Under the pieces are notes generated by a model. That model made no database searches. It was not told the DNA's origin and saw only the letters and a program-made list of their open reading frames with translations. 64,000 nucleotides of DNA from the NCBI GenBank assembly GCA_030824555.1, contig JAVBXK010000011.1, positions 62,001 to 126,000 on the forward strand. The letters run 5' to 3'. This DNA is from a bacterium. GTDB taxonomy: Bacteria; Pseudomonadota; Gammaproteobacteria; Burkholderiales; Burkholderiaceae_C. Of this stretch, positions 45,642-54,656 are shown piece after piece. Position 1 is the stretch's first letter, and every line of letters begins with the position of its first letter. The position numbers were made by a program, and so were the translations under genes.

Positions 45642-47354
45642 ATGCCCCCTCCCCTCCTGATCGACCAACCCTCCCTCCAAGGCTTCTGCCCCATAGCCGA
45701 TGCCGTGGACACGCTCGCCAGCCAGACGGACGCTGACGGGCGGGGCGCGGTCAATACCCGGCCCGAGGTGGTGGAGTTCATGCTCGATTTGGCTGGGTAC
45801 ACCGCCTGCCAGCCGCTGCACCGCATGCGCCTGCTGGAGCCGTCTTTTGGTGGCGGCGCGTTTGTGCTGGCTGCCGTGGGGCGGTTGCTGCGTGCGTTCA
45901 AGGCGGCCGGTGGCGGGGCTGATCTGGCCGATTGCATCCGCGCGGTGGAGCTGCACCGCAGCACCTTCCACGCCACGCGGCAAAAGGTGGATGCGCTGCT
46001 GCGGGCGCACGGGCTGGCGGATGCCGAGCGGGCGCGGCTGTTGTCGGTATGGCTGGTGTCTGGCGACTTTTTGCTGCACCCGCTGTCGGGTCGCTTTGAT
46101 GTGGTGGTGGGCAACCCGCCCTATGTGCGGCAGGAGTTGATTGCGTCCGCGTTGCTGTGCCAGTACCGCAAGCTCTACGCCACGCTGTTTGACCGGGCCG
46201 ACTTGTACGTGCCCTTCATCGAACGTTCGCTGGCGCTGCTGGCCAATGGCGGGCAACTTGCGTTCATCTGTGCCGACCGCTGGACCAAAAACACCTACGG
46301 CGGGCCGTTGCGTGCGGTGGTGTCGGCGGGTTTTCATGTGCGGGCCTATGTGGACATGACCGACACGCCCGCCTTCGAGTCAGACGTGGTGGCTTACCCG
46401 GCCATCACCCTGATTGAGCGGGCCAAGGCCGGGGCTACGCTGGTGGCGCAGCGCCCCGGCGTGGGGGCTGCCGATGCATTGGCGCGGCTGGCGCAGTTGG
46501 CCGGTGTGCTGCGGGCAGGCCAGCCCAGCCCGGCGCACGGGGTGTCGCTGGTGGAGTGTGTGGGCACCGGCTCGCAGCCGTGGGTGCTGGGCTCATCCAG
46601 CCAGCGTGCGCTGTTGCGCCGCCTGGAGGCGCAGTTTCCGGCGCTGGAAGATGCCGGGTGCAAGGTGGGCATTGGCGTGGCCACCGGGGCCGACAAGGCT
46701 TTCATTGCCCCGATGGCGGCGCTGGACGTGGAGCCATCGCGCAAGCTGCCGCTGGCCACCACCAAAGACATTGCCAGCGGCACCGTGCAATGGACGGGGC
46801 TGGGCGTGGTCAACCCGTTTGAAGACGACGGCAAGCTGGCCGACCTGGCGCTGTACCCCCGCCTCCGGGCGCACCTGGAGCGGCACCGCCAGGCCATTGC
46901 CGGGCGGCATGTGGCCAAAAAGAACCCGGCCAACTGGTACCGCACCATTGACCGCATCACGCCCGCGCTGGCGGCACGTCCCAAGCTGCTGATCCCGGAC
47001 ATCAAAGGCTCGGCCCATGTGGTGTACGAGCCGGGCGGGCTGTACCCGCACCACAACCTGTATTACGTGGTGTCGCAGGATTGGGATTTGCGTGCCTTGC
47101 AGGCTGTGCTGCTGTCGCGGGTGGCGCGGCAGTTTGTGGCAGCGTATTCCACGGCCATGCGTGGGGGCTTTTTGCGGTTTCAGGCCCAATACCTGCGCCG
47201 CATCCGCCTGCCGCTGTGGGCCGATGTGCCACCACCCATGCGGGCCAGGCTGGCCCACGCCGCCACCACGCTCAACATGGCCGAATGCGACCAAGCCGCC
47301 TGCGAACTCTATGGCCTGACCCCGGAAGAGGCCGATGCGCTGCTGAGCGATTGA
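45642..47354 (+). CDS. Type II DNA adenine-N6 methyltransferase (M.PaeR7I/XhoI-like)
   Basis: 570-residue class I SAM-dependent DNA methyltransferase of the Eco57I/PaeR7I group. The SAM-binding motif I is [13 protein letters not shown] and the catalytic motif IV is [12 protein letters not shown] (NPPY, adenine-N6). The C-terminal half ([66 protein letters not shown]) is the target-recognition region. It immediately precedes a PaeR7I-like endonuclease, so it should protect CTCGAG by methylating adenine. The reading frame is intact. Confidence 0.88.
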   Translation: MPPPLLIDQPSLQGFCPIADAVDTLASQTDADGRGAVNTRPEVVEFMLDLAGYTACQPLHRMRLLEPSFGGGAFVLAAVGRLLRAFKAAGGGADLADCIRAVELHRSTFHATRQKVDALLRAHGLADAERARLLSVWLVSGDFLLHPLSGRFDVVVGNPPYVRQELIASALLCQYRKLYATLFDRADLYVPFIERSLALLANGGQLAFICADRWTKNTYGGPLRAVVSAGFHVRAYVDMTDTPAFESDVVAYPAITLIERAKAGATLVAQRPGVGAADALARLAQLAGVLRAGQPSPAHGVSLVECVGTGSQPWVLGSSSQRALLRRLEAQFPALEDAGCKVGIGVATGADKAFIAPMAALDVEPSRKLPLATTKDIASGTVQWTGLGVVNPFEDDGKLADLALYPRLRAHLERHRQAIAGRHVAKKNPANWYRTIDRITPALAARPKLLIPDIKGSAHVVYEPGGLYPHHNLYYVVSQDWDLRALQAVLLSRVARQFVAAYSTAMRGGFLRFQAQYLRRIRLPLWADVPPPMRARLAHAATTLNMAECDQAACELYGLTPEEADALLSD

Positions 47355-47384
47355 CGCAACCCACACTGAGAAAGACAAGCCCAC

Positions 47385-48123
47385 ATGCCGCTGAACCTTT
47401 GCGACTACGACCAACAAGCCCGCGCTGCGGTCAAGGCGTTCTGGCAAACCCGTGACGCAGCCCGGCAAAAGCAACAGGCATCGGGCAAGGCCGACCAGGG
47501 CGAACGCGCTGGCGTGACCGGGGGCAAAAACATGGACGGCTTTGCCAGCCTGGTGATTGACCTGGTGCGGGCCAACGGCCTGGCCCATGCGCAGATTTGC
47601 CAGCAGCGCGCCGTGCTGACGCTGCCGGGATATTTCCGCCCGACCAAGCTGTGGGATTTGCTGGTGATGGATCGGGGCCGCCTGATTGCGGCCATTGAGT
47701 TCAAAAAGCCACGTTGGCCCATCGTTTGGCAACAACTTCAACAACCGGGCCGAAGAGGCCATCGGTACCTCGCACGACCTGGCCACGGCCTACCGCGAAG
47801 GCGCGTTTGGCGCGCAGGAGCGCCCGTTTGTGGGCTGGCTGATGGTGGTGGAAGATGCCCCGGCCTCCCGTGCGCCGGTCAAAGACAAGTCGCCACACTT
47901 TCCGGTGTTTCCGGAGTTTGCCGGTGCGTCTTACCTGCAACGCTACGACACCCTGTGCCAGAAGCTGGCCAGAGAGCAGCTGTATTCCTCTGCCGCCGTC
48001 ATTGCCACGCCTCGCACGGCGGCGACCGATGGGGCCTACACCGAACTGTCACCCATGACCGGCCTGCGCTCGTTCGTGGCGACGCTGGCGGGGCACATTG
48101 CGGCAGAAGCGGCGAGGGCGTAA
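47385..48123 (+). pseudogene. PaeR7I/XhoI-type restriction endonuclease, frameshifted
   Basis: Type II endonuclease expected to cut CTCGAG, interrupted by one extra base. The first frame gives [31 protein letters not shown] and the catalytic IAAIEFK (PD-ExK). The next frame continues [34 protein letters not shown] ... [29 protein letters not shown]. Reading an AAAAA run at 47703-47707 as AAAA restores one 245-residue protein, about the length of R.PaeR7I. As given, translation after the catalytic Lys runs into about 160 wrong residues (stop 48203). It could be a true inactivation, phase variation or a sequencing error. Confidence 0.88.
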
Positions 48124-48150
48124 GCAGCAGACAAAAAACCCTGGTTTCAA

Positions 48151-48216
48151 GTCAAATGTGGCTCTGTCGCTTGATGGTATTGGTTTGTTTGCTATCTTAT
48201 TAAATATATAGCAAAC
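48151..48216 (-). repeat. Dispersed repeat, copy F, with extra inverted repeat
   Basis: On the minus strand ATAGCAAACAAACCAATACCATCAAGCGACAGAGCCACATTTGA is a family member. The AGCAAAC end is mirrored on the other side: GTTTGCTAT (48187-48195) and ATAGCAAAC (48208-48216) form a nine-pair inverted repeat. It lies in the 205-bp AT-rich region between the restriction gene and the Lrp-like regulator. Copy G has the same composite form. Confidence 0.6.
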
Positions 48217-48328
48217 TTTGTACGTAAATAAAGCGGTGGTAGCCATTTTTTTATAAAACTTGGGCCGATCAATTCACGGCACACCAAGCCGCGCGGCTCA
48301 CGGCGCAGCGGTTTGTCCTGGCAAGGCC

Positions 48329-48829
48329 TCAGGCCGCGCTGCCGCCAGATGCCAGCGGCACCTGCAGCCCCGCCTTCAAACACCCCAGTGACACCGAGGT
48401 GCGAAAGCGCCGCACGTTGTCGTCGCCTGCCAGCAGCCGTTTGGTGAGCGCGTCGTAGTCGGTCATCGATGCCACATTGACCACCAGCAAGTAGTCCGCC
48501 TCGCCCGTCACGAAATAGCACTGCTGCACCGCAGGCTCGGCCGCAATGCGGGCGCGCAGCGGGGCGGTGCGGTCGGGGCGCTCGTTCTCCAGGAACACTT
48601 CCACCAGGATGGTCAGTGGCAGGCCCAGTTTCTCGGGGTCGAGCACGGCCACGTTGGCGCGGATCACGCCAGCCTTTTGCAGCCTCTGAATGCGCCGCTG
48701 CACGGCGGGGGCCGACAGGTGCACGGCCTGCGCAATCACGCGCTGGGGCGTGGTGTTGTCCTGTTGCAGGATGGCCAGAATGGCCAGGTCGAAGCTGTCG
48801 ATGGCTGGGGGGGCGGCGGTTGCGGACAT
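48329..48829 (-). CDS. Lrp/AsnC-family transcriptional regulator
   Basis: 166-residue regulator from ATG 48829. The N-terminal HTH (FDLAILAILQQDNTTPQRVIAQAVHLSAPAVQRRIQRLQKAGVI) is followed by a RAM/AsnC effector domain (LPLTILVEVFLENERPDRTAPLRARIAAEPAVQQCYFVTGEADYLLVVNVASMTDYDALTKRLL). Divergent from the EamA transporter gene with 83 bp between starts, which it very probably regulates, perhaps in response to an amino acid. The longer ORF start is not family-like. Confidence 0.92.
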   Translation of the reverse strand: MSATAAPPAIDSFDLAILAILQQDNTTPQRVIAQAVHLSAPAVQRRIQRLQKAGVIRANVAVLDPEKLGLPLTILVEVFLENERPDRTAPLRARIAAEPAVQQCYFVTGEADYLLVVNVASMTDYDALTKRLLAGDDNVRRFRTSVSLGCLKAGLQVPLASGGSAA

Positions 48830-48912
48830 GGCTGGCAGACTGAGTGAAAGTTGCGTTTTGGCTGCGAATTCAGAGCCAAAAGCACTGATGAGGCGAACTA
48901 TATTTTCACGCC

Positions 48913-49839
48913 ATGACGTTCTTGCACCGCAATCAACACTTCTTTCCATTTCTCGCCGTCCTCGGCTCCGTCACGGCGCTGGGTGTGGGCACGTCGTGGG
49001 CCAAGCACTGGCTGTTTCCGCTGGTGGGGGCGCAGGGCACCACGGCGGTGCGGGTGGGCTTGTCGGCGTTGGTGCTGCTGGTGTTGTGGCGGCCCTGGCG
49101 CTGGCACCTGCGGGCGGGCGATGCCCGTGCCATCGCGCTGTATGGCGCGGCACTGGGGGGCATGAACCTGTTGTTTTACATGTCGCTGCGCACGCTGCCG
49201 TTCGGGCTGGCGGTGGCCATTGAGTTTGCCGGTCCGCTGGCCGTGGCGGTCTACGCTTCGCGCAGGGCGATTGATTTTGTGTGGGTGTTGCTGGCGGTCA
49301 CCGGGCTGGGGCTGCTGTTGCCGCTGGGCGCAGACAGTTTGAACGCCAGCGCGCTGGACCCTGTGGGCGTGGCCTATGCGCTGGGCGCGGCGCTGATGTG
49401 GGGCACCTACATCGTGTTCGGCAAACGGGTGGGCCACCTGCACGCGGGGCAATCGGTGTCGCTGGGGCTGCTGATGGCGGCCGTGGTGGTGGTGCCTGTG
49501 GGCGTGGTGCACGCGGGCGCGGCGCTGTGGTCGCCCACGGTGCTGGGGGTGGGGCTGGCCGTGGCGGTGATGTCCAGCGCCATCCCCATTTCGCTGGAGA
49601 TGATGGCGCTCAAGCGGCTGCCCAAACAGGCCTTTGGCATCATGCTCAGCATGGAACCCGCCGTAGCCGCCTTGCTGGCCATGGCCTTGCTTGACGAACA
49701 CCTGAGCTTCAACCAGTGGCTGGCCATTGGCTTGGTCGTGTCGGCTTCGATGGGGACGGCGATGACAGCCAGCAAGCGAGCAGGTGGGCAACCTGATGCG
49801 CAAGGCTGTGACGCACAGCGCCCTGGCCCGGCGGTGTGA
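48913..49839 (+). CDS. EamA/DMT-family exporter (RhtA-like)
   Basis: 308-residue inner-membrane transporter with about ten spans in two EamA repeats. FPFLAVLGSVTALGVGTSWAKHWLFPLVGAQGTTAVRVGLSALVLL begins the first; GAALMWGTYIVFGKRVGHLHAGQSVSLGLLMAAVVVVPVGV begins the second; SLEMMALKRLPKQAFGIMLSMEPAVAALLAMALLDEHLSFNQWLAIGLVV closes it, as in RhtA-type threonine/homoserine exporters. Divergently paired with an Lrp-like regulator, it is likely an amino-acid exporter. Confidence 0.9.
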   Translation: MTFLHRNQHFFPFLAVLGSVTALGVGTSWAKHWLFPLVGAQGTTAVRVGLSALVLLVLWRPWRWHLRAGDARAIALYGAALGGMNLLFYMSLRTLPFGLAVAIEFAGPLAVAVYASRRAIDFVWVLLAVTGLGLLLPLGADSLNASALDPVGVAYALGAALMWGTYIVFGKRVGHLHAGQSVSLGLLMAAVVVVPVGVVHAGAALWSPTVLGVGLAVAVMSSAIPISLEMMALKRLPKQAFGIMLSMEPAVAALLAMALLDEHLSFNQWLAIGLVVSASMGTAMTASKRAGGQPDAQGCDAQRPGPAV

Positions 49840-49849
49840 TGGCCAGCGC

Positions 49850-50935
49850 TCAAAACCCCAATACATGCCCTTCAACGGGCGGCACCTGCCCTTGCAGCAT
49901 CTGCTGGTACAGCACCAGGCCCGCTTCGGCCCCGTGGTGCTCAACCACTTGCAGCCAGGGCGGGGTGCTGTGCGTCACCGTGTGGGCAAACTGCTGCCAG
50001 GCTTGCAACAGCCGTTGTTGCAGCACGGCTGCGCCCCAGTCGCCTTGCCGTTTCTTGATTTGGGCTGGCGCAAAAAACAGCACCGGGCGCGGGCCGGGCA
50101 GGTCTTTCGCACCGCCCAGTGCCTGCACATGCGCGCCGCCGATGCTGCAGCTGTACGCCAACGCCTGCATGTGGGTGTGCACCCGATGGCGCAGGCTGGC
50201 ATTGCCTGCCAGGTCCACATACACACTGGGGGTGGCGGGGTCCAGCTGGCTGAGCTGGTCGTAACTCAGCACCCGGTGGTAGCAGCCCAGGCCCTCGCAG
50301 AACGATAGGTTGGCGGCCGATGTCAGCCCCACTACTGTGATGCCCGCCCGCTGGTGCAGCGCATGCGCCGTGCCGTAGGCTGTTTTGCTGGATGCGCTGG
50401 ACACCAGCGCCTGCGTGGCCCCGAAAAAGCCCTGGTCGCCCAGGAAGTCGTCCACGAGCCACGACGTGGTGTACAGCGGCCGCAGCAGGGCTTGCACCGC
50501 TTCGCTGGCACCGCTGTACCACGGGTCTTGCGCACAGCGCAGGTACTGGTTGTAAACCGGGTGCAGCCCGGCTCGGTGGGCCGCACCGTCCACGAAGCCG
50601 TGTGGGCTGTGTCGCTGAGGCAGCAAGACCGCATGGCTGGCCATGGGGAAGTAGCCGTACAGCCGCTCGCCCACAGCCACCTCGGGGCAGCGCGATTCGG
50701 CCACCGTGGCAAACCCCCACACCGGAATCAGCCCCCAACCTTCGTCTGTGGGGAAAAACTGCCAGTACTGCATGGCATCGCCAAACGCGGCGTAGGTGAT
50801 GTTGTTGGCTGTGAGTGCAAATTGTTCGATGCGCACCCGCACCTGGCCCGCATCCAGCGGCAGGTGAGGGGCGTGGTGCAGCTCGGCGGTGGACAGCTGC
50901 TGTGTGCTGACGCGCAGTTGGGTGGTGGTGTTCAT
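49850..50935 (-). CDS. DUF2855 family protein (medium-chain-dehydrogenase-like)
   Basis: 361-residue protein from ATG 50935, with a GroES-like start (QVRVRIEQFALTANNITYAAFGDAMQYWQFFPTDEGWGLIPVWGFATVAESRCPEVAVGERLYGYFPMASHAVL) and a Rossmann-like core (LVSSASSKTAYGTAHAL, VVGLTSAANLSFCEGLGCYHRVLSYDQL) of the MDR superfamily. The usual catalytic zinc ligands are absent, as in DUF2855 generally. The function is unknown. Convergent with the EamA transporter gene, 10 bp apart. Confidence 0.85.
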   Translation of the reverse strand: MNTTTQLRVSTQQLSTAELHHAPHLPLDAGQVRVRIEQFALTANNITYAAFGDAMQYWQFFPTDEGWGLIPVWGFATVAESRCPEVAVGERLYGYFPMASHAVLLPQRHSPHGFVDGAAHRAGLHPVYNQYLRCAQDPWYSGASEAVQALLRPLYTTSWLVDDFLGDQGFFGATQALVSSASSKTAYGTAHALHQRAGITVVGLTSAANLSFCEGLGCYHRVLSYDQLSQLDPATPSVYVDLAGNASLRHRVHTHMQALAYSCSIGGAHVQALGGAKDLPGPRPVLFFAPAQIKKRQGDWGAAVLQQRLLQAWQQFAHTVTHSTPPWLQVVEHHGAEAGLVLYQQMLQGQVPPVEGHVLGF

Positions 50936-51141
50936 GCCCCGCAAGTTAGTGCAGGCGCGCCAGGCTGGCAATACGTTTGCGGGCGCGTGGGGGACAGTGC
51001 TTGCATGCCCGGCAATTGATGCCGGTGCGGTCGTGACAGCCGTTTGCAGTGCCCGGCACCGCCGTGGCACAAAATATACGCCCCCTCAACGCCCGGTTGC
51101 CCGCTCCTTGTGGCTGGCCGGGCACCACCTGACACGTTGCC

Positions 51142-51627
51142 ATGCCCCTGATTGTTTTACCTGTGGACTACCTGAACGGCGCACACCGCGCTGCCTTGGT
51201 GATGCTGCTCGATGCCTATGCCCGCGACCCGATGGGCGGTGGCGAACCCTTGGCCGAAGACGTGAAGGCCCGCCTGTGTGACGACCTGGCCGCGCGCGCC
51301 GGTGCGGCCAGTTTCATTGCCTGGCTGGATGACCAGCCCGTTGGGCTGATCAATTGTTTGGAGGGATATTCCACCTTCAAAGCGCAGCCATTGCTGAACG
51401 TGCATGACATTGCGGTGCTGCCCGGCCACCGGGGTCAAGGCATCGGGCTGGCGCTGCTGGCCGCTGCCGAATCACACGCCCGCACACGTGGCTGCTGCAA
51501 GCTCACGCTCGAAGTGCTGACGGGCAACACCCCCGCGCTGCGCAGTTACCTGCGCTTCGGCTTTGCGCCCTATGCGCTCGACCCGGCAGCAGGCCAAGCC
51601 AGCTTCATGCAAAAGTGGCTGGGTTGA
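51142..51627 (+). CDS. GNAT-family N-acetyltransferase
   Basis: 161-residue acetyltransferase with the acetyl-CoA-binding motif VLPGHRGQGIGLALLAAAESHARTRGC (RxxGxG/A) after LNVHDIAVLP, and KLTLEVLTGNTPALRSYLRFGFAPYAL as the final strand-helix. The substrate is unknown. The 3' end overlaps the convergent DsbA-like gene by 23 bp. Confidence 0.9.
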   Translation: MPLIVLPVDYLNGAHRAALVMLLDAYARDPMGGGEPLAEDVKARLCDDLAARAGAASFIAWLDDQPVGLINCLEGYSTFKAQPLLNVHDIAVLPGHRGQGIGLALLAAAESHARTRGCCKLTLEVLTGNTPALRSYLRFGFAPYALDPAAGQASFMQKWLG

Positions 51628-52276
51628 TGGCGGCCAGTGCCCAGGCAGGGATGACGGTGGCCAAGCTCCCGTCGTAAAGCGCGTGCCCACTCAACAGCTG
51701 CGTGCGTTGGCCGTCGCTGACCACCAGCGCAGGCACGCCTTGTGCGCCAAAGGTCTGCATCAGGCCCTGTGCCTTGTGAATGCGGGTGGCGTTTGCCGCC
51801 AGCAGCTCGGCATCGGCAGCCACCAAACGGTTCGCGGCAGTGGCCAGCCCCAGGTCTTGCAACAGTTTGGCCACCACCGACACGTCGCAGGTGTCCAAGC
51901 CTTGCACATAACGAGCTTCCTGCAGAGCAGTGAGCGTTTCCAGCTCACGCAGCGGCTCGGACAAGCAGACGGCGGTCAGCGCCAGCGTGGCCACAGCCGA
52001 GTCAAAGCGGCTGCCATGGCGGCCCAGCACGTTTTGCCGATAGGCCTCGGTGAAGCGTTGACCCGTCAGCTTGGCAATGCGCACGTCGTTGGACCAGGCG
52101 TAGTCCGCAAAGGCTGCGTCCAGAGTGCGCCCGCCACCGGCAAACAGGCCGGTGGGGGCCAACGCCAGCGTCAGGCCTTTGTGCTGCCCCAACTGCTGGA
52201 GCGCGGGTGACGCCCCGTAGCACCAGCCACACAGGGGATCGAACAGATACGTGACCGTGATACGGGGGGAGGTCAT
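51605..52276 (-). CDS. DsbA-family thioredoxin-fold oxidoreductase
   Basis: 223-residue cytosolic DsbA/FrnE-like protein with the active site FDPLCGWCYGASPAL (CGWC) near residue 16 and a helical insertion domain. VPALVVSDGQRTQLLSGHALYDG carries the cis-Pro strand. No signal peptide, so it is not an oxidative-folding DsbA. It follows the MBL-fold gene by 12 bp on the same strand and probably shares its transcript. Confidence 0.88.
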   Translation of the reverse strand: MTSPRITVTYLFDPLCGWCYGASPALQQLGQHKGLTLALAPTGLFAGGGRTLDAAFADYAWSNDVRIAKLTGQRFTEAYRQNVLGRHGSRFDSAVATLALTAVCLSEPLRELETLTALQEARYVQGLDTCDVSVVAKLLQDLGLATAANRLVAADAELLAANATRIHKAQGLMQTFGAQGVPALVVSDGQRTQLLSGHALYDGSLATVIPAWALAAINPATFA

Positions 52277-52288
52277 GGCGCTATCTCC

Positions 52289-53152
52289 TTACCACTTCAT
52301 TTCGCCAGTGTTGACCTTGGCACCCAAGTCCAACGACATCGCGCCGTCAGTCACTTGGGGGTAGGCCTGTTTCATGGCCCCGATCAGCGCTGCGCTGGTC
52401 TTGTTGGCGGCCAGGTTTTTCTCGAAGCTCAGCAAATAGTCCTTGGTGAAACCGATGGCGCTGGCGTCGACTGCCGTGCCCGCCTTCATGTGGCCAGGAA
52501 CCACCAGCTCGGGCTTGAGGGCAGCCATCTCGTCCAGCTGCGCCACCCAGGCTGCGCGCAGGGCAGGGGTTTGGGTGTCGGCCGTCCACACGTGCATGTT
52601 GCCAAACACGCCGATGTTGCCCACCACCGCCTTGATGGACGGGATCCACGCATAAGGGCGGTGCGCCAGCGCGCCTTGCGTGCCGCGGATTTCAATGGCC
52701 TGGCCTTCCAGCGTCAACGTGTTGCCTGTCAGCGCACGTGGCACCACCGGTTTGCGCGGTGCGTTGGCGCCCATTTTGGGGCCCCAGAAGGCCACCTTGC
52801 CCGCCAGTTTTGCGGTCAGCTTTTCCAGCACGGCGGGGGTGCTGACCACGTCGACCTGGGGGAAGATTTCTGTCAGCGTTTCCACGCCAAAGTAGTAGTC
52901 GGGGTCGGCCTGGCTGACGTAAATGGTGGTCAGCTGTTTGCCGCTGTCGAGCACGTTGGCGGCAATGCGCAGGGCGTCGGCACGGGTGAAACCCGCGTCG
53001 ATCACCATGGCCTCTTTCTCGCCATACACCAGGGTGGAGTTGACGTTGAAACTGCTGGTCCCCGCGTTGTAAACCTTGACGGTCAGCGGCTGGGCGGCGT
53101 GGGCGGTGAAGGCGATGGCCAATGAGGCGGCGATGACAGTGGTGCGGATCAT
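52289..53152 (-). CDS. Periplasmic metallo-beta-lactamase-fold protein lacking the metal-binding histidines
   Basis: 287-residue exported protein (signal peptide RTTVIAASLAIAFTAHA) with the MBL fold: FNVNSTLVYGEKEAMVIDAGFTRADALRIA is the N-terminal block. The usual HxHxDH position reads YVSQADPDYYFGVETL, so all three His ligands are replaced (Gln, Asp, Tyr), while VVPGHMKAGTAV retains a later His. It is therefore probably not a di-zinc hydrolase of the normal type. Divergent from a LysR regulator, and followed by a DsbA-like gene. Confidence 0.85.
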   Translation of the reverse strand: MIRTTVIAASLAIAFTAHAAQPLTVKVYNAGTSSFNVNSTLVYGEKEAMVIDAGFTRADALRIAANVLDSGKQLTTIYVSQADPDYYFGVETLTEIFPQVDVVSTPAVLEKLTAKLAGKVAFWGPKMGANAPRKPVVPRALTGNTLTLEGQAIEIRGTQGALAHRPYAWIPSIKAVVGNIGVFGNMHVWTADTQTPALRAAWVAQLDEMAALKPELVVPGHMKAGTAVDASAIGFTKDYLLSFEKNLAANKTSAALIGAMKQAYPQVTDGAMSLDLGAKVNTGEMKW

Positions 53153-53277
53153 GAAAAAAGCTCCTGTGGGGGTGGTGTGTGAAGGCGCTTTGCAGCGCTG
53201 GGGTGAACTTTAGTTTCAATATTCGCGCAGATAAACCGCATAATTTGCCCATTACTGTTTCATAAATAGAGCAAATC

Positions 53278-54171
53278 ATGGACAGACTGACCGCCATGCA
53301 AGTGTTTGCAGAAGTGGCCCACAGCGGCAGCTTCAGCGCCACAGCCGACAAGCTGGACATGTCGCGCGCCATGGTCACGCGCTACGTGGCCGAGCTGGAG
53401 CAATGGCTGGGCGCACGCCTGCTGCAGCGCACCACCCGCAGCGTGACGCTGACCGACGCGGGCGAAAGCTGTCTGCGCCGCAGCCTGCAAATGCTGGCCC
53501 TGATGGAAAACGTGGAAGAAGAAACCCACAGCCACGACGGCACCCTGCGCGGGCAGTTGCGCATCACCTGCAGCACGTCGTTCGCCTACGCGCAGATTGC
53601 GGCGGCGGTGGTGGACTTTTTGAAGCTGCACCCGCAACTCAAAATCGACCTCAACGCCAGCGAAGGCGCGCTCAACCTGGTGGATGCACGCATTGACCTG
53701 GCCATCCGCATCAGCGCCGAGCCCGACCCGATGCTCATTGGCCGCGCGCTGGCACCGTGCGCATCGGTGCTGGTGGCCTCACCGGCTTACCTGGCCGCAC
53801 AGGGTCTGCCGCAGGCCCCGGCAGACCTGGCCACGCACCGCTGCCTGAGCTATGCCAACTTTGGCAAAAGTGTGTGGAAGCTCCACCGGGGGAGCGAACA
53901 CGCCCAGGTCAGCGTGGCCAGCCATTTCAGCGCCAACGAGGCCACGGCCCTGCTGCGCGCCGCGCTGGCGGGCGGCGGCATCGCGCTGCAGCCCACCTAC
54001 CTGGCCAACCCGCACCTGCTGGACGGCAGCCTGCAAGCGGTGTTGCCCGAGTGGACCGTGCCCGACATGACTATTTATGCGCTCTATGCCTCGCGCAAAC
54101 ACCTGTCACCGGCGGTGCGGGCGCTGCTGGATTATTTGGTGGAGCGGTTTGCCAAGATACCTTGGCAGTGA
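53278..54171 (+). CDS. LysR-family transcriptional regulator
   Basis: 297-residue regulator. HTH: MDRLTAMQVFAEVAHSGSFSATADKLDMSRAMVTRYVAELEQWLGARLLQRTTRSVTLT. The effector domain (LRGQLRITCSTSFAYAQIAAAVVDFLKLHPQLKIDLNASEGALNLVDARIDLAIRIS) belongs to the DsdC/CrgA-like group. It is divergent from the MBL-fold gene, with 125 bp between starts containing an ATTTGC-N22-GCAAAT inverted repeat just before the LysR start, so control of the MBL/DsbA pair is likely. Confidence 0.93.
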   Translation: MDRLTAMQVFAEVAHSGSFSATADKLDMSRAMVTRYVAELEQWLGARLLQRTTRSVTLTDAGESCLRRSLQMLALMENVEEETHSHDGTLRGQLRITCSTSFAYAQIAAAVVDFLKLHPQLKIDLNASEGALNLVDARIDLAIRISAEPDPMLIGRALAPCASVLVASPAYLAAQGLPQAPADLATHRCLSYANFGKSVWKLHRGSEHAQVSVASHFSANEATALLRAALAGGGIALQPTYLANPHLLDGSLQAVLPEWTVPDMTIYALYASRKHLSPAVRALLDYLVERFAKIPWQ

Positions 54172-54272
54172 GCTGCACTGGTTTCAAACCTGGCGCACTG
54201 GGTCTGGCCACAAACGTCCGGTATGGCGCATGAGTTTCGTCACGTTCAGCATGGTGAGGCGGCCACGGTACA

Positions 54273-54656
54273 TCAGGCTTGGGTCAAGCGCTCCAGGGCG
54301 TATTTCAACGCATCTTCGTTCAGTGGTTTCAGCAGGGTTGCCAGCACATTGATGCCACCATCAGTGGCCATCACACCGGCCATTTTCAGCAGGCTGGGGT
54401 CGGCACCTGAAATCAAAATCAACCCTCCCCCGTATTGACGGGCAACCAATTCGGCAATGATTTCAATGCCATCTTTGTTGGGCATGAGCAGGTCGGTCAT
54501 CACGACATCTGGTGGCGCGGTCATGCGGTCCAGCAGCTTCAACCCCTGCTTGCCATCTGTTGCCGTCACAACATTTGTCACGCCCAACTGCCGCAGCGCA
54601 ATGAGGGTGATTTCTCGGCAGGTTTCTTCGTCTTCGATCAGTAGCAGGCGGGTCAT
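54273..54656 (-). CDS. Single-domain response regulator
   Basis: 127-residue CheY-like receiver from ATG 54656. The acidic pocket is in RLLLIEDEETC, the phospho-Asp in DVVMTDLLMPNKDG and the switch Lys in ATLLKPLNEDAL. No output domain. The ATG overlaps the stop of the HD-GYP gene (ATGA), so it is coupled to it and is the likely phosphate-sink or shuttle of this three-gene system. Confidence 0.92.
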   Translation of the reverse strand: MTRLLLIEDEETCREITLIALRQLGVTNVVTATDGKQGLKLLDRMTAPPDVVMTDLLMPNKDGIEIIAELVARQYGGGLILISGADPSLLKMAGVMATDGGINVLATLLKPLNEDALKYALERLTQA

